Shown here in pieces: positions 8,788 to 20,300 of a DNA stretch of 64,000 nucleotides (within the stretch, counting starts at the first letter, position 1; every line of letters begins with the position of its first letter). Origin of the DNA: Moniliophthora roreri (Eukaryota > Basidiomycota > Agaricomycetes > Agaricales > Marasmiaceae); NCBI GenBank assembly GCA_001466705.2, contig LATX02000001.1, positions 1,984,001 through 2,048,000 on the forward strand, read 5' to 3'. A program made the position numbers and the translations under genes. Under the pieces are notes generated by a model. It searched no databases. It was given only the letters and a program-made list of their open reading frames with translations, and had not been told where the DNA came from.

Positions 8788-11522
8788 ATGTGGTCAAAAT
8801 CGGGTATTTTGCCCATTTTCTCACTTGCATGTATTGCTGGTATTTCTGCCAAGGCGTTCGACAACTCTCGCTATGATAATGTACGTCATGTCACCACCCT
8901 CTTCAATGGAAACCGTTTTAATTTTGAATCTCTCCTTTACAGATTGCAGTGTACGTTGGATCGCTTTGGTATAAGGGGGTTTCTGACTGGTGGATGATGA
9001 TAGTTATTGGGGCCAGAATTCATACGGCACGACCCATACAGACAAGGCTAATTTTCAAAAGATGTTGTCCTTCTACTGCAAGGTGAGATACCTATTGGAA
9101 TACTTGTACGAATTATATGCTTAAGGATATCATCTCAGGACGATGCAATCGACATCTTCCCGGTCGCATTTCTAGATATATTCTTTGGTCCAGGAGGCGT
9201 TCCTTTATTGAATCTGGCGAGTATACGGCTTCTTATCGTATTCAACTCGTGACGCAGCTCAGAACCACTTAATTCTTCAGTCATGCAATCTTTTAGATAG
9301 TTCCACTTTTCCCGGCACGAATATGCCACGTTGCGACGAACTCGCTGGAGATATCAAAGCTTGTCAAGCAAAGGGAAAGATCGTTACTCTCAGTCTCGGT
9401 GGAGCGACAGGAGCAGTTGGATTTTCGTCTAATGACCAGGCTATTGGTTTTGCGAAGCAGATTTGGGACATGTTCCTAGGTGGACAGTCTGATATAAGGC
9501 CTTTCGGTGATGGTACGTACAAATTCTGCTCATATTCTCGGCTTCACTCTGATAAACACTATGAACGATAGCCGTTTTGGACGGGTACGTTGTCTATTAG
9601 CGTATGGAGATCACCAAACTCAAATAGGATAGAATCGATCTGGACATTGAGGGAGGAACATCGGCTCACTATGCGACGTTCGTGAACACCATTCGGTCAT
9701 ATGCAAAAGGGGCAAATAAGAAGTGAATACCAGTCCGAGTTTCTGGCAGTCACCCACTGGCCGTTATAGGTACTATGTTACTGCTGCACCCCAGTGTGTC
9801 TTCCCAGACGCAGCTCTCGGTGAAGTACTCAACAGTGCGGAATTCAATGCAATTTACGTTCAAGTTAGTTTTCATCATTTCGTTGCCTTTTTCCAACCGT
9901 TCTCATCACTCACTAGTTCTACAACAACCCATGTGGGCTTACTCATTTCTCTGATGCGACCGTAAATGTCCTCTCTCAATAAAAGCTTTACTCAAGTTTG
10001 AACAGAACTGGAACTTTGGCCTATGGGATGGCTGGGCGCGCTCGGCTAGCACCAACAAGGATGTTAAGGTTTACATCGGAGTCCCTGCCGCAACATCTGC
10101 GGCAGGTTCTGGATACGTGAACCCAGATACGCTTAAATTGATAGCGGTTCAGATGAGAAAGAGCTTCCCTTCTTTTGGAGGTGTAATGCTTTGGCATGCG
10201 AATCAGTTTGTCTGGTGATAGCTGATGCTGATTATATTCTATCACAAAGACGCATCGCAAGCATATGGTAACGTAAATTCTCTTTCGTCCATTCTTCTCC
10301 CTGATTTCTTCTTGAAGCAAATGACCGCTACGATCTTGCCATCAAGAATGCCCTTGTCGCTGCCGGAGGCACCGGTTTCACGTACCCTGTTTGTACAGCG
10401 CCACTTTGGGCTGCCGGTACGGCTTATTCTGCTGGCAGCAAAGTGTCGTATGGAGGGTGAATTGTCTCTGTTCTTGGTATTACGTTTGGAGAGCTGATTA
10501 GTATACCAGATACCTTTGGCAGGTAGGGCATCTTAATGCCTGTAGTATCTACTGGAACTAATATTTGCCATCAGGCGAAGTGGTATGCTTCCTCACAACC
10601 GGCGAATATCCTCAACGGCGAATGGAGTGCACGTAAGTAAGGCTTTAGTATACCGTGACTTCATGAGCTGATTTTCAACGCAGTCAGTGCTTGCAGTGGC
10701 GAAGACAAGCCAAATGATACTACGACGAATCCTACGACTACTCCCACGACTGCTTCCACTACAACCAGGACCACTCCCACGACCACCACTTCTCAACCGG
10801 CACCAACTAGCTGTGCTAGTATTGCAGCATGGTCGGAAACAGCAATTCACACAGCTGGCAGCCAAGTTATTTACAAGTGAGTGATACTGAATGTGGTACC
10901 CGGGAGGATTCTTATGTCTCCCCCCGTAGCTCGCACCTCTGGAATACGAAATGGTGGACTCAATGAGACAAGCCTGGAGGTGAGATCTAAATGGACTCAG
11001 GACCATTGGCATCTCTAACACATCGCCACAGATGGTCAATGGGGTCCTTGGACGGATTATGGTTCATGCGATAAGCAAAGCACCCTGACAACTCCGAAGA
11101 CAGCTATGACCATGCCAAAGGCACCCACGCCGACCAACGGAGTTTGCTCAGGCGTTGCGGATTGGTTAGAGGGTGCAATATATCAGCCGGGTATGAAGGT
11201 GGTCTACAGGTGAGTCACCATTTCTCCTGCTCTTTGTACCGGTGCTTACAAAACTCTTCTAGAAAACACCTCTGGTCAGCAAAATGGCGGATTCAAGGAG
11301 GTACTCCTGGAGGCGACAGAGTCCCTTTATATGTGGCTCATACTGTCTCTGACATGCCTCTTTCTTTTTGCAGATCAATGGGGACCTTGGAAGGACGAAG
11401 GAGCCTGCTCGTCGGTTGTTGGAGATTCCGATGAGCACGAAGGTGTCTTTAGAATTCAGCCTGTAGGTAGACACAGTGACTTTAGCAATTATATTTTCTC
11501 CCGTAACCTTTCAAGCTCTTGA
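8788..11522 (+). CDS. GH18 class III-type chitinase with three CBM5/12-like modules; carries a premature stop, possibly a decaying gene
   Basis: A signal peptide (WSKSGILPIFSLACIAGISA) precedes a GH18 barrel. The barrel has AVYWGQNSYG, SLGGATGAVGF, the catalytic VLDGIDLDIEGG (DxxDxDxE) and YYVTAAPQC. Chitin-binding-like modules follow, rich in W and YxxGxxVxY, split by a Thr/Pro linker. My exons are 8788-8880, 8943-8950, 9004-9082, 9139-9237, 9281-9512, 9572-9584, 9633-9722, 9770-9863, 9917-9961, 10006-10180, 10250-10267, 10318-10456, 10510-10522, 10575-10632, 10684-10876, 10930-10979, 11032-11209, 11263-11300 and 11374-11522. Three points are wrong. An in-frame TGA at 10964-10966 interrupts the second module. 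The barrel strand GVMLW before the DASQ exon cannot be joined by a normal donor. The 9237/9281 junction is weak. As read, the product ends after about 461 aa and keeps the barrel and the first module. Exons of 8, 13 and 13 nt are notable. Confidence 0.8.
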
Positions 11523-11735
11523 TGCTATGTGAGCAATCCCTATATTGTTCTCCTGAACACTGTCGTAATAACTCATGAGGGTGCTGCGCCATCACATCCA
11601 CCTTCGCGACTGAGAAGTCCTATGATCGCATCTTTCTCACGCTCGATTCTTCCATATAACCTGTACCGCGACCGGTGTTACAGCGTTCCAGTCTTCCACA
11701 GCACCCGCTCTGATTCTCTAACGACACACATTGCT

Positions 11736-12731
11736 ATGGTGGGTATATACCATTTTTCGAAGAGCATTATCTGATAAGAGGAACAGGACAAGTTCATGAA
11801 CCTTGCCAAACAGGGTCTCGATGCCTATAATGAGTCACAATGTATGTTGTTGGCCCGTTCGTCTGGGTTTTGACTTTTGACGACTATATATTTTTATATA
11901 GCCAACGTATCCAAGACTGGTGGGGCTGAATATAACACTGGACATCACCAACAGGGGTACTCGAGTGGCCCAACCTGTGAGTTGCGACTCCATATCGTCT
12001 CAGTTCATCGCTAACCCACCTCTGTCATCTCCAGTCAACGATGATGAGGTTATCCGCAACGCCTCGCATCACGGTGGTGGATCGGGAGACTCTTCATTAT
12101 TCAAGTCTGCTCTCAGTTTCTTGTCTGATAGGAAGGTTCGTTTCTCTCCTCGCATCACATCGTGCCTTCACTGATCTTTGGTAATCTTACAAGGATGACC
12201 ACCAACGACCCATCGACGAAGAAAGCGTTACACGGGCTCACCAGCAAGCTTATCAAGAAAACAGGACTAGCGGTATGGACGCTAGCTCGCTTGGATCTGC
12301 TGCTGCTATGCAGGTACGTCTATGTCCCGACATGCCATCCATCTCGACAAGACAGCTCATCTCTTCCCTCTTTGGTAGGTCTTAAAACAATTTATAGGCG
12401 GTTCAGGCTCTGGTTCGTCCAACTCTCACGGCAGCAGCGGTGGAGGTTCCCAAACCCAATTGATCAGTATGGCAATGGCCGAGGCAGCTAAGCTGTTTGA
12501 CAAATCTGGAGGCTCCGCTCAAGGAAATAAGCAGGATGCGGTTAATGGAGCTGCGATGACGATTATGAAGTTGCTTGTGCAAAGCAAGTTTAGCGGAGGT
12601 GCCCAGACTACTGGTGGTCCGGATTCTGGTGGATTGAGTGGTTTGTTGAGTCTTGTAAGTGGTGTATCATTTGAATGCGACTTTTATTCGTTGACGCGGG
12701 TTGTTTTCAGGCTTCCAAGTTTGCCAAGTAA
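11736..12731 (+). CDS. bfg: Beta-flanking protein of the matA (HD) mating-type region
   Basis: The exons are 11736-11738, 11787-11841, 11902-11976, 12035-12135, 12194-12313, 12379-12654 and 12711-12731, giving 216 aa. The first coding exon is just the ATG, followed directly by a GTGGGT donor. The protein starts MDKFMNLAKQGLDAYNES. It has a Gly/Ser/His-rich middle, a DRKDDHQRPIDEE segment and helical C-terminal parts such as LISMAMAEAAKLFDK and NGAAMTIMKLLVQSK. It ends LASKFAK. This is the layout of the basidiomycete beta-flanking protein, a small soluble protein of unknown biochemical role whose gene marks one side of the HD mating-type locus in many Agaricomycetes. Its presence with MIP, glycogenin, SEC61 gamma and GLDC identifies the region. 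The family call is strong; no molecular function is known to me. Confidence 0.88.
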
Positions 12732-12892
12732 TGATGTAGTACAAGAATAATGAATGTAAATTTGCAATGGAATCGATGGTGTATCGACAGCTTGCTTCAT
12801 ACACCGACCAGTGACAGGTCTGGGAATCGATATTCCTTTCGAATGGTAGTCGGAGTTTAGAAAAGTACAAACAAGACTCAACAACACGAAAC

Positions 12893-12898
12893 CACGTG
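12893..12898. promoter_or_regulatory. CACGTG E-box (in CCACGTGTA) 26 nt before the MTW1 start
   Basis: The palindrome CACGTG is embedded in CCACGTGTA, which recurs near the starts of the metallo-beta-lactamase gene and MIP. bHLH factors of the Cbf1/USF type bind such sites. Confidence 0.4.
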
Positions 12899-12923
12899 TA
12901 GACGCGTCTTGACCTAAACCCCC

Positions 12924-13867
12924 ATGTCGTCCTCATCCTCGAATTCTGTCCCTCCTTTGCTCATCACCGAAGCCCTCGGATTTTCACCTCAACTATTACT
13001 GGATGATATCATCAATATAGCGAATGCAGCGGTGACCGATGGCGTCAATGGGCTGGAAGGTTTTCTGGAGAATTGGGCAGAACAACGACCAGACAAACAA
13101 GATAACAACCGTCATCAAGAGATAGAGTCGGGCCTCGTTGCATTCCAGACTCTCCTCGAACACCACACCGACCTCGCCTTTGACTTTTTTGAAGCATGGT
13201 GCTTAAGGAACATATTCGCTATTCCTCCCGATTTGCCCATCGTTTTACCTCACCAGGAGAATTTGGACTTGACTGCCAAGCCGGAGAAAGAGGAGGAACT
13301 TATCGAGGAAGTTGCTAGATTACGTGCGGAAATTGATAGTGTACGTGCGCTCCATCACTGCTATTCAACAACTTTGCACTGAGGTCCTTTATATAGCAAC
13401 GAAGACTCCACCTGTTGTTAACGCGAGCGTTACGAACCGCCAAGCGGAAGCGCCTCGAGTCTGAGCGGCGGCTTGAACGAATATCATCTCTTGATCCACA
13501 TAGACTGGACATCCTTGCAAAGCTTCCAGCTCAACTCCTTACGATGCACGATGCTGTATCGAACCTCCCACCAATGGACGCTGCCACCATAGCTGCAATG
13601 ACTCAGATCACTTTGTCTGAACCTGGGAAGCGGCAATGGGAGACAAGCAAGACAGGCTACTTGAATTGGGCTGTATCAATGTTGCTGGAACGAGCAAGGG
13701 CGGACGAGAATGCGAGGGGTAGTGCGACTATTGATGGTATAACGCGGAATGTGGAGGAGATTGGCAAGGCTGATCAACTACGGCAAGCTTTTGAGATTAC
13801 GGAGAGTATTGCAGCGGGTCTGCGTGACGTGGACAGGGGGTTGGATTCATCACAGATGGAGGAATGA
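12924..13867 (+). CDS. MTW1: Kinetochore protein MTW1/MIS12 family
   Basis: The exons are 12924-13340 and 13397-13867, giving 295 aa. The MIS12 signature is near the N terminus: LITEALGFSPQLLLDDIINI, then DGVNGLEGFLENW. Coiled coil follows (KEEELIEEVARLRAEID and QRRLHLLLTRALRTAKRKR), then helical C-terminal segments. Length and motif order match fungal Mtw1/Mis12. This is the core subunit of the four-protein Mis12/MIND complex that links centromeric CENP-C to the Ndc80 complex. The start is well placed, 26 nt after a CACGTG box. The gene lies head to tail with the beta-flanking gene, 192 nt downstream of its stop. Confidence 0.9.
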
Positions 13868-14521
13868 GGATGTGCATGTAGATCATTTTTTTGTAATGTA
13901 TGTTTTGATCGTCACGATGGGACCATGAACGTCAATATTGCAATTCGATTCGGGCTGGGATTCATCTCACGGGGATTAATGATGATTGCGATAGATGCGA
14001 GAGAGGACTGTTAAGAGGGGATCTCGGACGAGTGTCGAGGCCATGGCCTATATATGACTGATGCCGGGGGTGACAATGACAAGAAATCTGATGAACGCAC
14101 AGCCAGGGTGTTACCGTTTAGTTGGGACATTGAGGCATTATCGTTGGTGTGTTGGAACAATCACAATGGCAACCGTGCACGTGCTCATTTTGATGGGTCC
14201 ACTGTGGCCAAATAATTCAAGCCTTGGCTCTGCTCAATCGACTCTCGAGTTCCCTCGACAGTGCTCCATTACATTCTCCTCCCCCCTCTTTCCTTTTCCT
14301 CTTCCCTGCCCATTCCACGTCGGCTGGTCCGTTCCCTGCGACCTTAGCTGATCTCTCGAGACGGTCTTTGGTCCCCTTTTTCAACTACCTTTGCTGTCCT
14401 AGTGGCACCTTCACACTCTTTTTATATATCAACTCTTTGACAGAAGGAAAAAAGTGCATCTTTTTCTTTACTATCTTGCAGATCTGCGGCTGATTTCTGG
14501 TTCAGTTTTCATCGTAACGAA
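13868..14521 (+). other. Intergenic region and promoter of the large membrane protein gene
   Basis: These 654 bases hold the MTW1 3' flank and the promoter of the next gene. A CACGTG box lies at 14178-14183. A TATATA element at 14423-14428 is about 95 nt upstream of the ATG and sits in a strongly pyrimidine-rich leader. I see no coding frame. Confidence 0.45.
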
Positions 14522-17049
14522 ATGCGTGTCAAACAACTTTGGATCTATGTTCCTCTTCCCGCAAAGCTCAGACTTATGGTTGGTGTCTTGGGAATGCGAT
14601 AAGCCACCCATTCGTCTCTTGGTTTCGATATATATTGACATTATTTGTAGTGGGACCGTTTGACTTTCTCTCGATTGACGACAGCGTACTTTGTGTTCTC
14701 TCTTCTTCATTGTATCATCCAGCTCGGTCTCCAGATCAGAGCATTCACCATCAACACTCATGCATCATCCTTCCTCTACACCATCGCTGCCCAGGCAGGA
14801 ACCACCAGCGGAATTCCCGCCCTATCAGACAGTGATTTGAGGCTTTGCGATGACGTCGCCAAGGACCTCAGCACGGCAGAATGTCCAATCGTGTGGGATG
14901 GTAGTCGTGTACACAATGCACTGGACATGGCCATCGGGAGGGGTGACACCTCAGTTTCTCAAGTCTCGGCAGAAACCAACACGGAATCTTCAGCTGTGAA
15001 TAGCTCTTCATCCCTCTCATCGACTACCTCAGCCTCTGCAACGAACACGGTGGCTTCTCAACCTCCTACCGCTTCAGCTACCGCGTCATTGACACGGATC
15101 ACTAACGAGGCCGCCACTCAGACCGCTGACCAGGCCGTCACCTTCGCCACGGCTGCAACCACTTCAAGAACCGCGATCGAGTCGTCTGCCACACCCGTTA
15201 ACAATTCTGCCGGTGACACAGAAAATGAAGACGACCTGGAATCGATATTTTCAGATGATGGTAGTGACGCGGGTTCTGAACTCGGAGACTCTGACTCGGA
15301 ATCTGACTCTGATAACGAGGCAGTTCAACAGCCCGCGAGGAATGCTCGCCTTATCGTGAGTATACCTTGTTCTCATCCTAGATTCTCAGTGTAACAGTGC
15401 TTCCTATAGGCCACACCAAGTCGGCGATTCACCGATGACCTTCGTATCTTCGCGGCCAACCCCGATGGCTTCACAACAGTCCATATCACGGGCGATGGAT
15501 ATAACGATGACGAGATCACGTTATCAAAAAGTTGTCTGTGGTCCTTGAATTACCCTGTGAGCACGTATGTGTCTCTTTATGTTGTTCCTTGAGTGCTTCT
15601 GATCCCCCTCGTCGTGAATCTTAGGCTCAGCAATACTAAACGTGAAGACGTTGTTTTTATTGCTTTCCAAATATGGGTCCTGGGAATGTCCGTTGTTGCA
15701 CTTCTCAACGAGTCAATCCCTCATATTTTTGCGTCACTCTTGACGCACGTCCTTGCCACGGCCTGGACAGGATATCAAATCAACCACACAGCGGTCTTCC
15801 GAGCTAACTTCAACCGAGTCATCACAAACGGTGCATGCTCTGGCGTTCCCATCCCATTCCTGGGCAACTACTGGAAGTTGCGTGCAATCGCCGAGTTTAC
15901 AACACTAGCCTTTAACATTGTCGCCTTGTTGATCTCTGTCTATCTCACTTGGAAGTTGGTCAAGGTCGGTGGTTTCTGTTTCCCGTTGATGACCTGATCT
16001 CATTCCACTTATTTTTTCAGCTCTTCGGTTGGCAAACCTTCAAGCGCGTCGGTGCTTCGCGCTCCATCCACCGCATGTACATGTTGGTTTTGGTGATGTC
16101 GATTATTTTGCAATTGTCGATGTTTTTTATGGGCGCAACTGTTGGCCTTTGGATCGACAACCTCTTCAACGGCATCGCGGCTCAGCATGCGTGGTACGTT
16201 CCGTTGTACAAGGCAACCTCCTTCATCACGATGATCGTAAGTTGTTCGGGCACTGCTCGTTATACTGGTGATCTGATGTCTGATGGGAAACAATTTTTTA
16301 CGACAGTTGTTGATTCCTTGGATCATTGCGGGCTGGGTTTCAATCCGGAAAGAGCTTAGATTGCCAATGTTCGCTTTCCTAGCTTTGTCATTACTCTATC
16401 TCGGAGGCTGGAGTGTCATGTTCCTCGCTGACACTTTCCGTTGGACATTCCTCACATGGATGTTCTTCCGTATCATGGCGATTACCTCTGTCCTGCTCAC
16501 TGTGACTGCCTTTGTGCTTGGTGTCATTTGCAGATACAACTTTGGCAAGGGGCTCCTGCGTTACCGTGAGTACAACATCGTCTCTGGGCTTGATGATCAT
16601 GACTGAGTTTTGCCCTAGTCAATGCTCAGGAACCTCTTCCTGGTGATGACTTTACACCAGTGTATGCTGCCACGGATTTAGAGAAAGTTGACTTTCCGTC
16701 AAATGAGAAGCCTATCCCTACCTTCTCGGCGGCGTTTGGCAAGGGCCCAGAAGTACCTGTCCCAAGCCATATGTTCCCTTCTCGATCCTCCAACGGCCCC
16801 AGATTTTTCCAACGTTCCGCGGTGCCTTTCGAGAGCCCAAGAAGTGGTTCACCCGTCACCATTCCCTCACAAGCAATGGCGCGGTCCAATGAATCCTATG
16901 CCAATCATGGTGGCGTGACCGTGGCCCGCTCAGATTCCAATGGAAGCAACAAAAGCTTTGGAAGCCTTGCAAGTTATTATTCGTACTCTGATCATCAGCG
17001 AACGGACAGCTCTGGTACTGTAGGAAAGCAGCGTTGGGTAATTGAGTGA
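14522..17049 (+). CDS. Multispanning membrane protein of unknown function (1 + 7 predicted TM segments)
   Basis: The exons are 14522-14578, 14651-15355, 15410-15564, 15625-15964, 16021-16236, 16307-16565 and 16619-17049, giving 720 aa with all phases consistent. A basic N terminus (MRVKQLWIY...) leads into a first hydrophobic helix (TAYFVFSLLHCIIQLGLQI). About 190 Ser/Thr/Ala-rich residues follow, ending in an acidic Asp/Glu/Ser tract (SDSESDSDNEA). Then comes a small folded segment and seven hydrophobic helices, for example VFIAFQIWVLGMSVVALL, FNIVALLISVYLTWKLV, MYMLVLVMSIILQLSMFF and FLALSLLYLGGWSVMFL. The C-terminal tail is Ser/Pro-rich and probably cytoplasmic. The layout resembles a receptor or surface sensor, with an O-mannosylated stalk outside and seven helices, but I recognise no named family. 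It is the convergent neighbour of the SSK2-type MAPKKK gene. Confidence 0.82.
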
Positions 17050-17374
17050 ACTTTTTGAACTGAAGGAACAGTTTTTCTTTTGATTTCTTTTGTATTCCAG
17101 ACTGGGTTCTGGCGTTCGCTTGCTGGTGCTTTCTTGTACTTAATTGTAGGCATTTTTCGTGTTCCAGTCCAAGTTTGCGCATTCAATTCCAATTCGAGGC
17201 TTAGTGCCCCTGCTATCCTGATTAAACCAAAGACAATGAAAGTACACTGGTTGTACATGTACAGAAGGATATATATGACTAGGCTACATAGATCGTGTAC
17301 GACAATAAAAAAGGGGATCTGTAAGTAATCAAGTATGTGCAAGAAAAGGCGAAGAGAAATCCCGTGTGAATTCA
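17050..17374. other. 3' region between the convergent membrane-protein and SSK2 genes
   Basis: The 325 bases between two convergent stop codons should hold both 3' UTRs and polyadenylation sites. No gene is visible; the open frames crossing it are shadows. Confidence 0.45.
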
Positions 17375-20300
17375 TCAAGAAAATTCAGTGTCTGTAGGTG
17401 TTGCAACTATATCAATAGCAGCCGAACTGGGAGACCGTATGATCTCTTCAACCTCCTTCTCTTGAATGATAGCCGCCTGTCGAGCAACGGTGGCGTTTTC
17501 GAACCCTGCTTTTGAAGGCATGTCAGCAGGTGGGTTGTTTGCGATTTCTTCTTCCTCGTAGCTCTGTAGGGCCGCCCGGAAGTCTATCATCCATGGGTGT
17601 TCCATGAGTTCTACAGCGGTCGGCCTTCGATTGGCATCGATGGTGAGGCATTGCTTGATAAAGTCAATACCCATACTACTGAGTTGACCAGGTTCTGGGA
17701 GAGGAGGGTGTTGGGTAGCCACACCTATATGGAACATGATTGCCCTATAAAAGTATCGATTAGAGACAGAAATCACAGCACTAGTGCATAAACTATTCGC
17801 ACCATTCGTTATCCAGGTTACTCCAAGGTTTTCTACCGGTCGCGAACTCGAGCACAACACATCCCATTGACCAAATATCCATGGCACCATGTCTACCCCT
17901 CTTGTCGTTCTTGATGATTTCGGGAGACATGTACATTGGCGTTCCAGTCAGACTGTTCATGCCAAGACCACCTCCGAGGCTTGGAGTGTTGGCGGTATAT
18001 CCGACTTCAGGCCCACGTCGAGAGCGCACCATCGACCGTTGGTTCTTTGCGAGTATCTTGGCTGCACCAAAATCGACAAACTTGATGACGCCCAAATGGT
18101 CCAGGAGAATGTCTGTAGAATGAAATTAGACGGCCAACTCTGTCGACATCATCGTATCAACTCACTGTCAGGTTTCACGTCACGATGTACGATGCCCCTG
18201 GAATGAAGATACGCCAGACCCTCCAACATCTGCATAGTATAGACTTGAATGATGCGTTCATCCTCAATCCGCCCATGTTCAAGCAGGCCAGCAAGACTTC
18301 CACCTTGACAATACTCCTCGAAAATGTATACCTTGTCGCGGTGTACTTCGATGCCGTAGTACTCGACAACGTTGGGATGATGAAGCATTTCCATCACACT
18401 TAATTCGTCTCGGATCTGTGAGTACAGATTCGGCAAGCCTGACAACTCTTGGAATTTTATCTCCTTGACAGCCATGAGAGACCCAGAGTCGAGATTGACA
18501 GCCAAATATACTGAACCAAAGGCACCTGCTCCAATAAAGCGACCCTGTTGCCAACGTATCGATATATTGGACGTCGAGGAAGCAAGGAATACGAGAGAGC
18601 GATCCTCTTCGGATCTCTCGGTGTCCAGAACACGACCAAGAATACGGTATTCGTGACCGACCATGGCTCTCTGACCTTCAATATCCTGTACCGACCTTGA
18701 CACTCTTTCCCAGAACTTTCGGGCACCGGCATCTGGTAGAGAGAACCCATCATTGGGTTGAGTACCCTCGTCATCCTCGACGGCAGATGGAACCTCCGCT
18801 GCCTTTATCCTCTGCTCCTCCTGCTTCTGCTTCTCCTTTTCCCTCATCGCTTCAATGGTCGAACGGGCGCCCAAAATGTCGAAATGACCCATAAGAAGCG
18901 TGATACAGATTCCAACCTTGTGCCGGAGCATTTGGAACTGATCGTCGGGGAGGTGTAGAATGTTACGCTTTGTTCGTTGGAAAGCGAATTCCAAGGCATT
19001 CACTGCCCACTTGAAAGTCTTCCGCTCGTTGGGAGCGCAGTCGTCACAGATGAAAGTCACCCATGCTATCGCGAGCTTGATGAGCAGTCGATTGAAACGT
19101 AGTAGAGAAGACCGATCCATGAACTTTTGGGCATGTTGGCCATGCTCAGAAGCAAACTGATACCAGTTTTCCATCAGCTCTTGGTAACCATCCGACATCT
19201 TCATGGAGTTCCGAACGTGATGTACTGAATCGACAATAGATTCAGCTAATCGAACCGTTGCTCGGGCTATCTTCCGAAGTTCGCGGTTGACCGAGGGTAA
19301 GTGAGCCTGCTGATCTGCAAGGCAAGCCAAAAGGCCTATGGTGGTTTCTATTGGTTGGCCCTGTTCATCGACAGCTATGAAGACTTCCGAGAACGTCTGC
19401 TTGGCCAATGCAAGCCGACGCTGTGGGCCATCCGCGATGAGTCTCACACGATCATCTTTGGTCTCCAGCTCGATCTTGTTGAGTTCAAGTACCATGACCC
19501 TTCCTCTCCATATGAATTGATGTCTAGGAGACAGAACCAAGAGATATTGCGCCTCGTCATCCTCCAGGCCGAAATCACCCTCGGCATGCTCTGCCAGTTG
19601 GCTAGTATCGTTATCGGTCACTTCATCGGCATTGAAGGCCTCTGACAACATGCGTTGAACAAGAACGGGTCGATCCGATAGTGAGTTTGATGCCACGATG
19701 TATACGCCATCCTCTTCGTATGTGTTTGTATACACAAGGAAGTGGTCCGTGGCAACAAGACAGTCGATGAACTGTTCGAGATGGAGTCCTTCCAAACTGT
19801 ATTCCGCCGAATTACTGAATCGATGGGTGAGCACACTATAGAGACCTCTGTTAATTCGGACGACTCTGAATAGTGGGAGTTTACGCACCGAGCGAAACGT
19901 TGAAGCTTACGATACCGTAGCCGAACACTGTCTAGGATCTTCCCGTACCAACTCACTTTCTGATCGTCAGACATTGTCCTGAATGCAATGGCATTTGTCT
20001 GCAGATGCTCCTCGAATGCAGACCTGTTTTCTTCTGTAGCCGTGCGCTGATGGGAGCTGCTGTTCCGCGAATCTTCAGATATTGGTACGCGAACTTGAGT
20101 GTCGAAATAGTTCATGACGCGGACCATCAAGCGATTTGTGAGTGAGCTGGTGATGCATCAACTTTAGTCAACTTTAGCTGGATGCAGGAGCAAGTATAAA
20201 ACGATACCATAGCTGTTCAGCTACGAGACGTGAACCTCCAGCAACAGTCAAGCTGACGTCGTTCATCGTTGCCCACTGAGCATCAAGAACCTCCGTTTCC

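Noticed and set aside
11301..11373. GC donor (GGAG|GCGACA) in the third chitin-binding module of the chitinase
   Set aside because: A normal GT donor at 11301 in the same phase gives a good module (RIQGDQWGPW), so the GC reading is unnecessary.
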